Shown: positions 22,425 through 33,179 of the stretch, piece after piece
Position numbering within the stretch: the first letter of the stretch is position 1
Layout of the letters: every line of letters starts with the position of its first letter
The notes under the pieces: generated by a model
What the model saw: the letters and a program-made list of their open reading frames with translations, nothing else
What the model was told of the DNA's origin: nothing
Databases searched by the model: none
Made by a program: the position numbers and the translations under genes
Assembly: GCA_030710605.1 (NCBI GenBank)
Contig: CP092886.1
Coordinates: forward strand, 55,493,382-55,557,381
DNA length: 64,000 nt
Direction: 5' to 3'
Source: Cordylochernes scorpioides
Taxonomy: Eukaryota; Arthropoda; Arachnida; Pseudoscorpiones; Chernetidae

Positions 22425-23870
22425 TGGAATTTAACTATTCCCTTCTTTGCCAGAAGCAGAGAATTATTTACCGAGAAGAAAGATAAAGCTATAGTACATG
22501 TACAAGATATTGGTGAGCAAATAGAGATACCCCGATTGGAATGGAATTATTCCCTTCTTCACCAGAAGCAGAGAATTATTTACCGAGAAGAAAGATAAAG
22601 CTATAGTACATGTACAAGATATTGGTGAGCAAATAGAGATACCCCGATTGGAATGGAACTATTCCCTTCTTCACCAGAAACAGAATTATTTACCGAGAAG
22701 AAAGATAAAGCTATAGTACATGTACAAGATATTGGTGAGCAAAAAGAGAGACACCGATTGGAATGGAATTATTCCCTTCTTCACCAGAAGCAGAGAATTA
22801 TTTATCGAGAAGGTAGATAAACCTATAGTACATGTACAAGATATTGGTGAGCAAAAAGAGAGACACCGATTGGAATGGAATTATTCCCTTCTTCACCAGA
22901 AGCAGAGAATTATTTACCGAGAAGAAAGATAAAGCTATAGTACATGTACAAGATATTGGTGAGCAAATAGAGAGACCCCGATTGGAATGGAACTCTTCCC
23001 TTCTTCACCAGAAGCAGAGAATTATTTACCGAGAAGAAAGATAAAGCTATAGTACATGTACAAGATATTGGGAAGAAATCCTACTCTCTGATTGTAATGG
23101 AACTCTTCCCTTCTTCACCAGAAGCAGAGAATTATTTATCGAGAAGGTAGATAAAGCTATAGTACATGTACAAGATATTGGTGAGCAAATAGAGAGACCC
23201 CGATTGGAATGGAATTATTCCCTTCTTCACCAGAAGCAGAGAATTATTTACCGAGAAGAGAGATAAAGCTATAGTACATGTACAAGATATTGGTGAGCAA
23301 ATAGAGAGACCCCGATTGGAATGGAATTATTCCCTTCTTCACCAGAAGCAGAGAATTATTTACCGAGAAGAGAGATAAAGCTATAGTACATGTACAAGAT
23401 ATTGGTGAGCAAATAGAGAGACCCCGATTGGAATGGAATTATTCCCTTCTTCACCAGAAGCAGAGAATTATTTACCGAGAAGAGAGATAAAGCTATAGTA
23501 CATGTACAAGATATTGGTGAGCAAAAAGAGAGACACCGATTGGAATGGAATTATTCCCTTCTTCACCAGAAGCAGAGAATTATTTACCGAGAAGAGAGAT
23601 AAATCTATAGTACATGTACAAGATATTGGGAAGAAAAAATTTACTCTCTGATTGTAATGGAACTATTCCCTTCTTTACCAGAAGCAGAGAATTATTTATC
23701 GGGATGATAAAGCTACAGTAAATCTACAAGATATTGGGAAGAAAAAAAAAAACCCGGTTGTAATGGAACTATTCCCTTCTTTACCAGAATCAGAAAATTA
23801 TTTACCGAGAATAAAGATAAAGCTATAGTACATGTACAAGATATTGGTGATAAAATCTACCCATGATTAG
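22425..23870. repeat. 112-bp tandem satellite
   Basis: About 13 units built on ttcccttcttcaccagaagc, agagaattatttaccgagaa, agctatagtacatgtacaag and atattggtgagcaaatagag. The palindrome GTACATGTAC occurs in every unit. Two variants (aaatagagag and aaaaagagag) alternate irregularly. Distal units (23600-23870) are shorter and diverged. No frame is conserved over the whole array. Confidence 0.92.
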
Positions 23871-23904
23871 AATGTAGCAATTCCTTTCTTCACCAGAGAT
23901 CTAC

Positions 23905-23955
23905 TTATAGACTTTTGCATGTATTGACAAGATGTCAATAAAATTAAGTTAATTG
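23905..23955 (+). repeat. Short dispersed motif with AATAAA
   Basis: gcatgtattgacaagatgtc followed by aataaaatta matches 38009-38045. It looks like the 3' end (polyadenylation signal) of an unidentified retroelement. Confidence 0.45.
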
Positions 23956-24194
23956 TCAGATATTCTACATATTTAGCTGACACACAACATCTCACTTCCC
24001 GTACGACTAGATCTACTAGCCTACACAAGAAGCAGTAAACTATTTATTTAAAATGAAGGGGGAAACATTCCCTATATTGAAGGACAAGAACTACCTCTGC
24101 GCACAACTTCTTATTGGGGATAAATAACTATTTACTGACTCGAGGAGAGAGAAGTTAATTTTAAAATAGCTTTAAAAAGCTTTTATTAAAATGT

Positions 24195-24475
24195 ATTAAA
24201 AAAGAGAAAATAATTTTTTACATCTTCCGCCATTGAACAATTCGATCTATAAGTCCAAATCAGCGGGGAGCGATCATCGTATATTGAGTGAAGAGGTAAA
24301 ATATTTAGTGAAACATAAAACTTGTTAATCAGTTGGTTTATATTGAATCACATTAACTTCAAAATACTCGACGATCGTCTCCCGCTGCTTTTATTTGGAG
24401 TCCAATTGTTCAATGACGGAAGCTGAAATATTTATTTTATTCTGTTAATGCATTTCAATAGAAGCTATTTTAAAA
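24195..24475. repeat. Imperfect inverted repeat (MITE-like)
   Basis: The left arm (catcttccgccattgaacaa, agcggggagcgatcatcg) is the reverse complement, with ~20% differences, of the right arm (cgacgatcgtctcccgctgc, ttgttcaatgacggaagctg). The spacer is ~90 bases and outer AT sequences also pair partly. No transposase inside. Confidence 0.65.
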
Positions 24476-24679
24476 CTTTTTTTTATTACTTATCAATTTG
24501 TATTTTTAGTCGTGAATTCTTTAAAAATATACAAATATATCATTATTTTTGAAAATTTGGTAAATTTTTAAATTTTATTTTTTATATAAACGATTATATA
24601 TATTTTATACTGAAATATGCTCACAATTATTTATAGCTCTAGTTCATAGTACCGATTTTTTTTTATTGAATCCTGCCGC

Positions 24680-25135
24680 TCATTACGCAAAACGGTTGCG
24701 CCTATTTCCTCCTTTTGATATTTATAAATTCTATTCTATAGTCTATTCCAGACCATCGCGCGGCCTAAGAGTTTTACATTTTGAAGACTTGCATTGTTAG
24801 CAGGATCGATCGAGTGTAGACAATTTCAGAATTATCTGTGGTCTGGAAACACATTAAAACTTGATCACAAAAATTGAAAGGAAATAAAGAAAATTGTCCA
24901 GTCCCGATCACATTTTTATGTAACTCCAGTAGTTCATTGCGCCAAAGAAACGGCTGCGTCTTTTTTGTTCGTTTCAAAATAAATTCTCTTATCTCGTCTA
25001 TTTCTGACTCTTGCGGCCACCTAGGAGTCTGGAATTTTGTCAACTTGCAATGTCATCAGGCTTGAACAAGTGTACCAAATTTCAGACTTCTAGATGCTCT
25101 GTAATTATGTTAAAAGCTTTGTGGACAGACAGAAC
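24680..25135. repeat. Two diverged ~250-bp direct repeats
   Basis: Both units carry cattacg/cattgcgc..aacggctgcg, a cgcggcc/gcggccac-type block, ttgcattgttagcagg/ttgcaatgtcatcagg, aatttcaga and ttaaaac/ttaaaag followed by a gt-rich end. The second ends with gtggacagacagaacgacag, like a degenerate Helitron 5' terminus read from the other strand. A minus frame of 89 codons (24774-25043) shows no known domain. Confidence 0.5.
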
Positions 25136-25580
25136 GACAGAGAGAGAGAAGCAAGTTAAATGAAGCTTTAAAAAAATTATATACTTGCTGAGTGGTTTGT
25201 TCGGATCTTGTTGCTTGGATCAAAATGTTGGTATTTAGTTGAGTTCAACATTCTGAATTCTGCCTCGGAAGTTTAATTAGACCCATATGAATATTTCTTC
25301 AATACTTTCGGCCAGGTACAATTGATTCTCCAATTTGCATATCATCTGAAATACATCAAGCTCCGACTATGCTTGAATTGCGCGGTTTTAGTACCGGATT
25401 CCTCTCATTATATATTCTCCCTGTGGCTTAGAAGACATCATCCATCCATCTCTCCGCCTCGTTATTTCTTGTACGTTATTTGAATTGATCTGTATATCGA
25501 AGAACCACGTCGAGAGAATTTGTGATTTGTTGAATGTGTCTTAGAGTGTTAGCGACTCTTTATTCTCATAATTGTCGACT

Positions 25581-25885
25581 ATAGGGGGTCGGTGGAAGGA
25601 TCGTCTAAGACCCGGGTTAGATTCCCACATTGGGAACTTTTTTCTGATAAAAAAAAAATGCTTCAATGACCCCCGATTCTTGCAAAAGTCCAACCCCACC
25701 AGCGAGTGCAAGTAACCAAACGGGGCTCTGGCACAATTGTAAGTGTAAAGTCGAACTGCTTTTCAAATGTGTAGACATGTGGTACACTTACAGTAAAAGC
25801 AGTCGTCTACTTCTACCCACCATGATTATCATGGTCTGTACCACGAGTACTAGGGATAAGCCAAAATAATAATAATAATAATAAT
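25581..25885 (+). mobile_element. SINE copy 2
   Basis: Head gggggtcggtggaaggatcg then a shortened tRNA part with box B-like GGGTTAGATTCCC, then the shared body (25670-25860) and an (AAT)n tail. Flanked by near-perfect 11-base duplications aattgtcgact (25570-25580) and aattgccgact (25886-25896). The anticodon-arm region is deleted relative to copy 3. Confidence 0.8.
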
Positions 25886-25899
25886 AATTGCCGACTTTT

Positions 25900-26335
25900 G
25901 TGTATTCGTTAAATGATAATCACCTTTAAATATGACGAGAAGGGAAATTCCAAAAATGATTTAATACGTACATATATATTTCGTACAACAACAGGGTCCG
26001 CATATATCATTCCTACCAATGCTTTTCACCTTGTTTAAAAATGTTTGTTTCCATTATCGTATTACATGAACATCAATATGTTGTTCAAAAGGTTTAAATA
26101 AAAATTTGGGTTCAATAAGATTTTTAATATATTTTTTTCAATAGTGTCAAACTATTGCAATAGTTTGACAATCCCCATAAATTCTCTTCAGCATAATCTT
26201 TATTAATAGGGAATCTCACTCCTCGTTGGTATAAATCAGGCAACTACTGGTTGCCAATTACTGTTTTGGATAATTGATAATGAAGGAAAAACTAATCCTC
26301 TAGAAAAAAACATATTTTCCCAACATTCTTAAGTT
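25900..26335. other. No gene recognised
   Basis: AT-rich sequence with a small palindrome (caaactattgcaatagtttg, 26147-26166). No coding or element end seen. Confidence 0.35.
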
Positions 26336-26339
26336 GTCA

Positions 26340-26530
26340 AAGGAATGAACCCCCGGCAATGGACGGGCCCTCCCTCCCTGCCACCCGCGGGGCTGATGAT
26401 TGGAAGCGGAAGCTCGGTGTTGAAATTGGCGGGAGCTGATCGGATGACCACTCGGCATGGCGCTTCATTAAGAGCTCATGCTGCTCTTTGCTGGTGCTCT
26501 ACACGGCTTCTACCTGTCATGAGATAACAG
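26340..26530. other. Isolated GC-rich patch
   Basis: About 180 bases much GC-richer than its flanks, open on the plus strand for 60 codons (26345-26527). The translation is Pro/Gly/Ala rich and unrecognised. It could be a relic exon, a CpG-rich element fragment or a captured gene piece. Confidence 0.3.
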
Positions 26531-26880
26531 AACAAAGAATCAATAACGAGGTACCAGTTATTTGATAGAATATAACTCGGGGAAATATAACGCTTCATTT
26601 ATATATATAAGTATTACCCAACTCTTGAATATAATCATGGTATACAAAAAGTTGGATTTTGGCCTGAATTTGCCATACCTGGTGTTATGACTCACTCTTT
26701 ATCAACACCATTACGTTTTGGGGTGATAAGCCAGATGTATCGTTTAAATGTATTTTATATATGTTTTTATATATGTATTTTATATGTTACTTTTTGTGTT
26801 TACATGAATATCATTCTTTCGCTCACGCAACCTTTAGTTATATACAATGTATATATTTATTGATATTAAGATCCATATTT

Positions 26881-27360
26881 GATTTATTTAGAAAAATGCT
26901 TATTTTGGATAATACAACTAAACGCAACCCAAGACAGGAAACCCAAACCAACCTCATATACTGCATCCCATGCAAATCATATACATCATCTTACATTGGA
27001 GAAACTGGAAAGACCTTAAAAGAGAGAATCAATCAACACGAAGCAGCCTTCAAAAATAATACCCCATTATCACTCCTAGTAGACCATGCAATAAAACAAG
27101 GACACATACCAGATTTTGAAAATTCCAAGATATTATACAGAAACATACAGGATAAACATGCAAGATTATTTATGGAGAGCCGGGCATCTATAAAGGACAA
27201 AAATAGCATTAATAGCAAAAATAGCATTCCAAGATATTATACAGAAACATACAGGATAAACATGCAAGATTATTTATGGAGAGCTGGGCATCTATAAAGG
27301 ACAAAAATAGCATTAATAGAAGAATAGATATACCCCAATCATACCTACAGATAAAATAGA
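26881..27360 (+). pseudogene. Penelope-like element: GIY-YIG endonuclease domain
   Basis: The plus strand encodes IYCIPCKSYTSSYIGETGKT followed by LKERINQHEAAF. This combines the Cys pair of Penelope-like elements with the GIY-YIG motif (here SYIGETG) and the catalytic Arg/His region; LLVDHAIKQGHIPDF and LYRNIQDKHARLFMES continue the domain. A 104-base direct duplication (27123-27226 repeated from 27227) shifts the frame and truncates the protein. No RT is present upstream, only AT-rich sequence, so the copy is 5'-truncated. Confidence 0.8.
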
Positions 27361-27497
27361 AATTGTAATAAATAGAATATATACAATAGTATTTTAATAA
27401 TATAATTTAAGAGAAGTAATCATATTCCCATTGAACAGTTTAACCACACCAATCTGCCATATACAAACCCTCGCCACTCGTGCATCACGCGGATAAT

Positions 27498-27939
27498 TCT
27501 ATATACAGTTACGAGCGTCATGTGTCATCTCTGTCACCGTTTGCTTTTTCTTTGGAATGGCGCTCTCCTATTGGTTGGCTACGATCACGTGGCTACGATG
27601 GCGCCGCCACTACGCGAGACACTTTGTTTTTGACTTTGCCCCCCCCCCCCCCCCCCCCACACTCGCTTTTTGGTTTTTGTAACTATTGTGTTGGAGCGGG
27701 TCGCTCCTTAAATAAATGCATATTTTAGGTAATAACTAAATGGAATCCTCTCTTTCTTTTTCCCAGTAAGAGACGCCTACGGAAGCCAACAGTACATAGA
27801 CAGATAAAGCACATAGGCTATAGTTATTAACTAATATATGCATTTATTTAAGGCGCCAATTTATAATTGTAACAAATAGTATTTGAAACAAAACATTCAA
27901 TCGGGTAAAACACGGGCGTTGCCCGGGTCATTCGGCTAG
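27498..27939 (+). mobile_element. Non-autonomous Helitron (plus)
   Basis: Starts near TCTATATACAGTTACGAGCG and ends with hairpin CACGGGCGTTGCCCGGG, then TCATTCGG and CTAG (27936-27939), followed by T. It contains a run of 20 C (27639-27658). It is the same subfamily as the reverse-oriented copy at 32029-32471 (shared gcgacccgctccaacaca-like and ggcttccgtaggcgtctctt blocks). The 5' boundary is inferred, because the base before TC is T and not A. Confidence 0.75.
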
Positions 27940-28055
27940 TTTGTTTATAAGGTTTGAATCGCCGATGAAGATAGGTGAACTGCCTCATCGAAATATTAGA
28001 AATTATAATAAACATTTGATCCAAAATGAGCGTTTATTCATTCAAATATATATAT

Positions 28056-28376
28056 CTAAAGAGACAAGGGTCGCCTCTCCCGTCAAAATAGACGTCTAAA
28101 ACCAGACGCCATCTATTGACCGTCGCTGCAACTAGCGGCCCCAGGTCGGTGACAAAGCCACAACACCAGCTTTGGGAAACTGAAAAGCGTCCACCTAGAG
28201 ACCATGGTTTCGGGCTAATGGCCCTCGTCAGTCTAGGGCGGATTTTATTCCATGAGATCCACACGGGATCTAATGTCACCGACCTGAGGCCGCTAGTTGC
28301 GGCGACGGTCAATAGATGGCGTCTGGTTTTAGACGTCTATTTTGACGGGAGAGGCGACCCTTGTCTCTTTAGATCA
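28056..28376. mobile_element. Foldback element with ~100-bp inverted arms
   Basis: The left arm starts ctaaagagacaagggtcgcc and includes gccatctattgaccgtcg; the right arm is its near-perfect reverse complement and ends ggcgacccttgtctctttag. The ~120-base centre holds tttcgggctaatggccctcg, a motif shared with the repeats at 55405 and 57598. Open frames on both strands across the arms are mirror images and not genes. Confidence 0.85.
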
Positions 28377-28379
28377 ATT

Positions 28380-28690
28380 TCCTCCCGGCAAAATTTCCAT
28401 ATATATATTGGTATGTTGGTGTTGCCACACGCCCCCCAAATTTATTCGGGCAACAACTGTTTTGAGAGGCTCGCGCATTACTTTACCTGTCTACATAACT
28501 GCTATAAAATTTAAAATATGTAAAACCTACAAAATAGGTGCATTTTAAAAAAAAAATATTTTTTAAAAAATAAGAATAAAAATATATAAATATATAAAAT
28601 TAAATCTAAGGATTGAAATAAATCAGCATACAAAATATGATGTGTACAGAAAAAAGTTCAACCAAGATGCGGTGATGAGTTATGCAGACA
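28380..28690. other. No gene recognised
   Basis: AT-rich, with poly(A) runs around 28547-28572. Nothing family-like. Confidence 0.3.
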
Positions 28691-29015
28691 TAGGAATGTA
28701 TTTTCAAGGATATTGTGGGCTATGAGGATTTAAATTGAGGGTATACTTGAGGAGAATGTTTATTTTTCTTTATTTATCCTATTGTTATTTTCTATTTATA
28801 TCCAGCTTTCTAGACAAAGCCTGGAATGTTTGTCCTTGATATTCTGCTACACTATTCCATTTGAGTCAAAATTTGGTAGATGGTCCTGTTTTAGGGCGTG
28901 GTCTACTAAGAGTGAAAAAGAGGTTTACAGTTTTGAGTACTGTCCGGTCGTTCTCTCTTCTAGAGTTTACCCTGTCTCTCCCATGTATGTGGATGGGTAT
29001 GAATGACATGCAATT
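28690..29015 (-). pseudogene. Penelope-like GIY-YIG relic
   Basis: The minus strand gives YMGETG, a stop in place of a Lys/Arg position, then TLEERT, SFSLLVDHALKQDHLPNF and QNIKDKHSRLCLES. This aligns collinearly with 26990-27180. Several stops are present. It lies head-on to the copy at 26881, about 1.4 kb away. Confidence 0.7.
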
Positions 29016-29019
29016 CTGT

Positions 29020-29685
29020 AAATGAGGTTAGATTTTATTATTGGTTGGATTATGTTTTTGGTATCAGGATAGCGGAGAAGCCTTCTAAAATTTGATGGTG
29101 TCTGGTGTATATTGCATTGATGTTATATTTCTTAAGGCCTCTACTGATCCTTTCAATACCATAGCTGTCTGATTGCTAAACTTAGTTGGTAATAGGAGGA
29201 GCGAATATTGATCTATGAAATTGCCTTTTTTTTGTGTGAAAAATTCTAAAGGATAACTATTGCTTTTTGTAATTTATTTAAATGTTTCATTATTTTATTA
29301 TTATTATTTTCTAGTTCATCACAGCAATTAGTTGAAATTATTTTCGCCAGGTTTATTATGGCAGATATATAGGGCCTGTTTTTAAATTATTAAATTTCAC
29401 AACTCTCAATGCCAAATATCAAACTCTGAACGTATGCGGGATTTAAAAAAGAGTAACAATTGCTCAGCGTGAATGAAAGCAAATTCCATTTAATATTGAA
29501 TCAAATGTTGTTTTTTTTAATATTGTGATTCAAATATATATGCATGACGCTCCAGGAGCCTGGGTTACCTCTATTTTCTCTATGCATATGTGTGTACAAG
29601 GTCAAAGTGCAAAATATTCACCAATAATCGCGTGTATAATATCAAAATTATTTAATTAATTTTAAAAAACGATTTGAAAAAAAAA
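29020..29685. other. No gene recognised
   Basis: AT-rich with T and TTA runs. A short cctgggttacct word at 29557 recalls the 3' end of the LINE relics at 43135 and 56745 but is too short to call. Confidence 0.3.
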
Positions 29686-29689
29686 ACGG

Positions 29690-29990
29690 AGTGTTTGCAA
29701 CATAACCTTCAATTTGGAGACATTTCAAGCTCTAGAAGGCAAAATGTTCTAAATAAAAGGATCTTTTATCGCGAGCGCTCTTCTAAAAACGCCATGGGCA
29801 GTTGCATCAAACAAAGCATCAGCTTTGGACCCTTGTGTTAAAATAAATCAAGCTCCTACGTGAAACAATGGGTATGCTTAGAGAGGAGACAAAAGCTTTA
29901 GATATGGTAGAACCCTAAACGAAGACAATGAAGGTCTCGGACGAATAAAGCAAGCCAAACTCGGAAATGTTTGCAAAATTCGGGACGTTC
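29690..29990 (+). pseudogene. Mariner transposase relic (plus)
   Basis: From 29900 the plus strand reads RYGRTLNEDNEGLGRIKQA and then LGNVCKIRD, resembling the ...KRFxxGRxSVEDxERxGRP... linker between the two helix-turn-helix units of mariner transposases. No catalytic domain. It meets a reverse copy at ~29985, forming an inverted pair. Confidence 0.5.
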
Positions 29991-30180
29991 ATTGTCTTCA
30001 ACTGAGCCTCTACCATTTCGAATCTTTTGCGGCATTTGAAACAACAGAGCTGTGACAGAGCTTCTTTACCAAAAGCTTCCTTAAGAACTTCTTTTGTTTT
30101 TGTGTAAGGGAGATATCTTTAACACGCGATTTAATGGTCATTCTTTGTTCGGTACAAATGTCCAGAACACCTTACTGTGG
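29980..30180 (-). pseudogene. Mariner transposase relic (minus)
   Basis: The minus strand gives EQRMTIKSRVKD (~30155-30120), EAFGKEALSQ (~30075-30048), FKCRKRFEM and, after a frame change, SVEDNERPE (~30006-29980). This is the N-terminal order of mariner transposases. Only the DNA-binding part remains. Confidence 0.6.
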
Positions 30181-30616
30181 CCCCGTGTATGGGTCAGCTT
30201 TATTTAGAATATAATTTGCTTCTCAGCGTAGAGAAATGTAGCGAAATTTGACTGAAGGGCTGTTTAGCAACGCCTTGTTTGGCCTTTTATATCTTTATTT
30301 TCATCCATTCTCATCTGTTGTTTGAGACTGTATGTCTTCTTCTATTTTTTAATTATATTTGTCTATATGTGTACGGAAATTACTTTTATTTGATTATTCA
30401 TTTGATGGTCTTTTTATTTCAATCGGCTATGAATGTTTACTGGTTTAATTGGCGTTGATATTTGCACCAAGGGTGAATGCAACCTATTTTCTCGGTCCCT
30501 GGCTTTAATAGCCGTCCCCACTGTGGTATACGGAGGGTCACCCCGCGATTACCACAAACAATCTTAAATTCACCAAAACGAAATATGACAAAATACGCTC
30601 TCTTCTCCTTCTCAGA

Positions 30617-31612
30617 AATTTTGTCTACTGGCCTTTATTCTGAACATAAATATCTTGTCTACTGGCCTTTATTCTGAACATAAATATCTTGTCTACTGGC
30701 CTTTATTCTGAACATACAAATATCGTCTACTGGCCTTTATTCTGAACATAAATATATCGTCTACTGGCCTTTATTCTGAACATAAATATCTTGTCTACTG
30801 GCCTTTATTCTGAACATGAATATCTTGTCTACTGGCCTTTATTCTGAACATAAATATATCGTATACTGGCCTTTATTCTGAACATACAAATATCGTCTAC
30901 TGGCCTTTATTCTGAACATAAATATATCGTCTACTGGCCTTTATTCTGAACATGAATATCTTGTCTACTGGCCTTTATTCTGAACATACAAATATCGTCT
31001 ACTGGCCTTTATTCTAAACATAAATATCGTGTACTGGCCTTTATTCTGAACATAAAAATATCGTCTACTGGCCTTTATTCTGAACTTACAAATATCGTCT
31101 ACTGGCCTTTATTCTGAACATAAATATATCGTCTACTGGCCTTTATTCTGAACATAAATATATCGTCTACTGGCCTTTATTCTGAACATGAATATCTTGT
31201 CTACTGGCCTTTATTCTGAACATGAATATCTTGTCTACTGGCCTTTATTCTGAACTTACAAATATCGTCTACTGGCCTTTATTCTGAACATAAATATATC
31301 GTCTACTGGCCTTTATTCTGAACATGAATATCTTGTCTACTGGCCTTTATTCTGACCATACAAATATCGTCTACTGGCCTTTATTCTGAACATAAATATA
31401 TCGTCTACTGGCCTTTATTCTGAACATAAATATCTTGTCTACTGGCCTTTATTCTGAACATACAAATATCGTCTACTGGCCTTTATTCTGAACATAAATA
31501 TCTCGTCTACTGGCCTTCATTCTGAACATACAAATATCGTCTACTGGCCTTTATTCTGAACATAAATATCTCGTCTACTGGCCTTTATTCTGAACATACA
31601 AATATCGTGTAC
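30617..31612. repeat. 34-bp tandem satellite
   Basis: About 29 units of ctactggcctttattctgaa + cat + a variable AT stretch. The variable part takes three main forms (aaatatcttgt, aaatatatcgt, acaaatatcgt) that recur in blocks, so there is some higher-order structure. Further stray units occur at 31875, 31995 and 32607-32650, where a Helitron splits the array. Confidence 0.93.
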
Positions 31613-32028
31613 TCTTTCTCAAACAAGCTGTAAAGAGAAAGTCCACAGCCACCCAGGGGCCTTCAAGTATTCTCTGGCAGCAGAATTACTTCCTTCTACT
31701 TGTACTATAGACTATAATAGACCAAAGAGACAACCATTATTTTTTTTTATAAGAATGGTTCGAATTTTTGTATTGGAAATGTTTTAGTTTTCAATATATG
31801 TGTGTGTGAGTTCTGTTATTTTTTGTTTAGTTTTTGTTATCATTGTTAATTTGTTTATAAGTTTCTTTCTATATCGTGTACTGGCCTTTATTCTAAACAG
31901 GAGGAAATATCTTTATTTACGGGCCTGCTAACCAGATGATTTTTGAGCCTTAAAAAAGATGCCCGAGCAGGGGGCAATTCTAAGCATAAATATCTCGTCT
32001 ACTGGCCTTTATTCTGAGTATATAAATA
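31613..32028. other. Diverged array margin
   Basis: AT-rich spacer with single satellite units at ~31875-31900 and ~31992-32015. Near 31900-31950 a block (gggcctgctaaccagatgat) resembles 12955-12985. No gene. Confidence 0.5.
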
Positions 32029-32471
32029 CTAGCCGAATGACCCGGGCAACGCCCGTGTTTTACCCGATTAAATGTTTTGATTCAAATACTATTTGTTACA
32101 ATTATAAATCGGCGCCTTAATTAATTGTATATGTTAGTTAATAACTATAGCCTATGTGCTTTATCTGTCTATGTACTGTTGGCTTCCGTAGGCGTCTCTT
32201 ACTGGGAAAAAGAAAGAGAGGATTCCATTTGGTTATTATCTAATATATGCATTTATTTAGGGAACGACCCGCTCCAACACAATAGTTAAATGGCGAGTGG
32301 GGGGGGGGGGGCAAAGGTGGTGTGACCGTAGCCAACCAATAGGAGGGCGCCATTCCAAAAAAAAAAGCAAACGGTGACAGAGTTGATTGATTAGGAGATT
32401 AGGAATGACGCTCGTAACTGTATATAGAATTGTCACATATAAAAATGAGGAAAGACAGTCGTAAAGATGAA
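32029..32471 (-). mobile_element. Non-autonomous Helitron (minus) inside satellite remnants
   Basis: CTAG at 32029-32032 preceded by A, then the hairpin read in reverse (cccgggcaacgcccgtg), shared body blocks with 27498-27939, a G13 run at 32299-32311 and a degenerate 5' region (gacgctcgtaactgtatata). The exact 5' end is uncertain: acgactgtctttcctcat near 32460 matches the mini-Helitron start at 38848, so the terminus is probably close to 32471. Confidence 0.7.
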
Positions 32472-32695
32472 ATGTATAAATTTATTTTTAATAAAACAAT
32501 TACCCACCTATTAACATCAAATAATAGAGAGACAATATAAGAGTGCTGAAAATTTTATATAAATCAATTATATGTTGATTATAAAAATATTCGGTCACAA
32601 TATCATCTACTGGCCTTTATTCTAAACATATAAATATTGTCTACTGACACCTTTATTTCAAACATAACGTCAGCCTATAGGAGAAAATAGTCCAA

Positions 32696-32833
32696 AGTGA
32701 TATTGTACTGATATCAGGTTGATAAATTAAGATGCTCTCTCTCGCTCTCTTTCTCTTGAGGATCAAAAGGGTTCAAGAGATCAGAAGATGCTTTTTCTTA
32801 ATTTATCACTCTGATCCCAGTGCAATTTCACTT
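32696..32833. repeat. Inverted repeat with ~40-bp arms
   Basis: aagtgatattgtactgatat and ttgataaattaagatgct on the left pair with cttaatttatcactctgatc and cagtgcaatttcac on the right. The spacer contains a CT-rich run. Confidence 0.6.
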
Positions 32834-32839
32834 TTGCAC

Positions 32840-33175
32840 TATTTTTTCATATTGCAGCAAAGAATTTTATTATATTATTAACAGATGACCATCTATATAG
32901 ATAATACCGTAACAGAGTTTTCCATTGTAAAGTCCTGAGCTATCTCCTCCGAAGATTCTGAACTACACATAACGATCTATATACCAAAATTTTCGTTATT
33001 TTTTTCTTCGTATGATAGGCCTGTTTTTATTTTCCTAATGTTAACAGTTATTTTTATTTTTTAATTTAATATATTTTACAATCGTAGATTTTTTGCATTT
33101 ATCATCATCAATTCATTTGTTTTGAAAAGCGTTCTTTTGTTATTACCTTTTACTAATTTATAATATTTCTGATTC
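32840..33175. other. No gene recognised
   Basis: T/A-rich sequence leading into the ~91-bp array. Confidence 0.3.
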
Positions 33176-33179
33176 ATTT

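Noticed and set aside
28116..28514. 132-codon frame across the foldback
   Set aside because: It is the mirror image of the minus frame 28034-28312 through the inverted arms, so it reflects palindromic sequence and not a gene.
30617..31612. CRISPR-like regular repeats
   Set aside because: The variable part is only three recurrent AT variants, not unique spacers. Tandem satellite.
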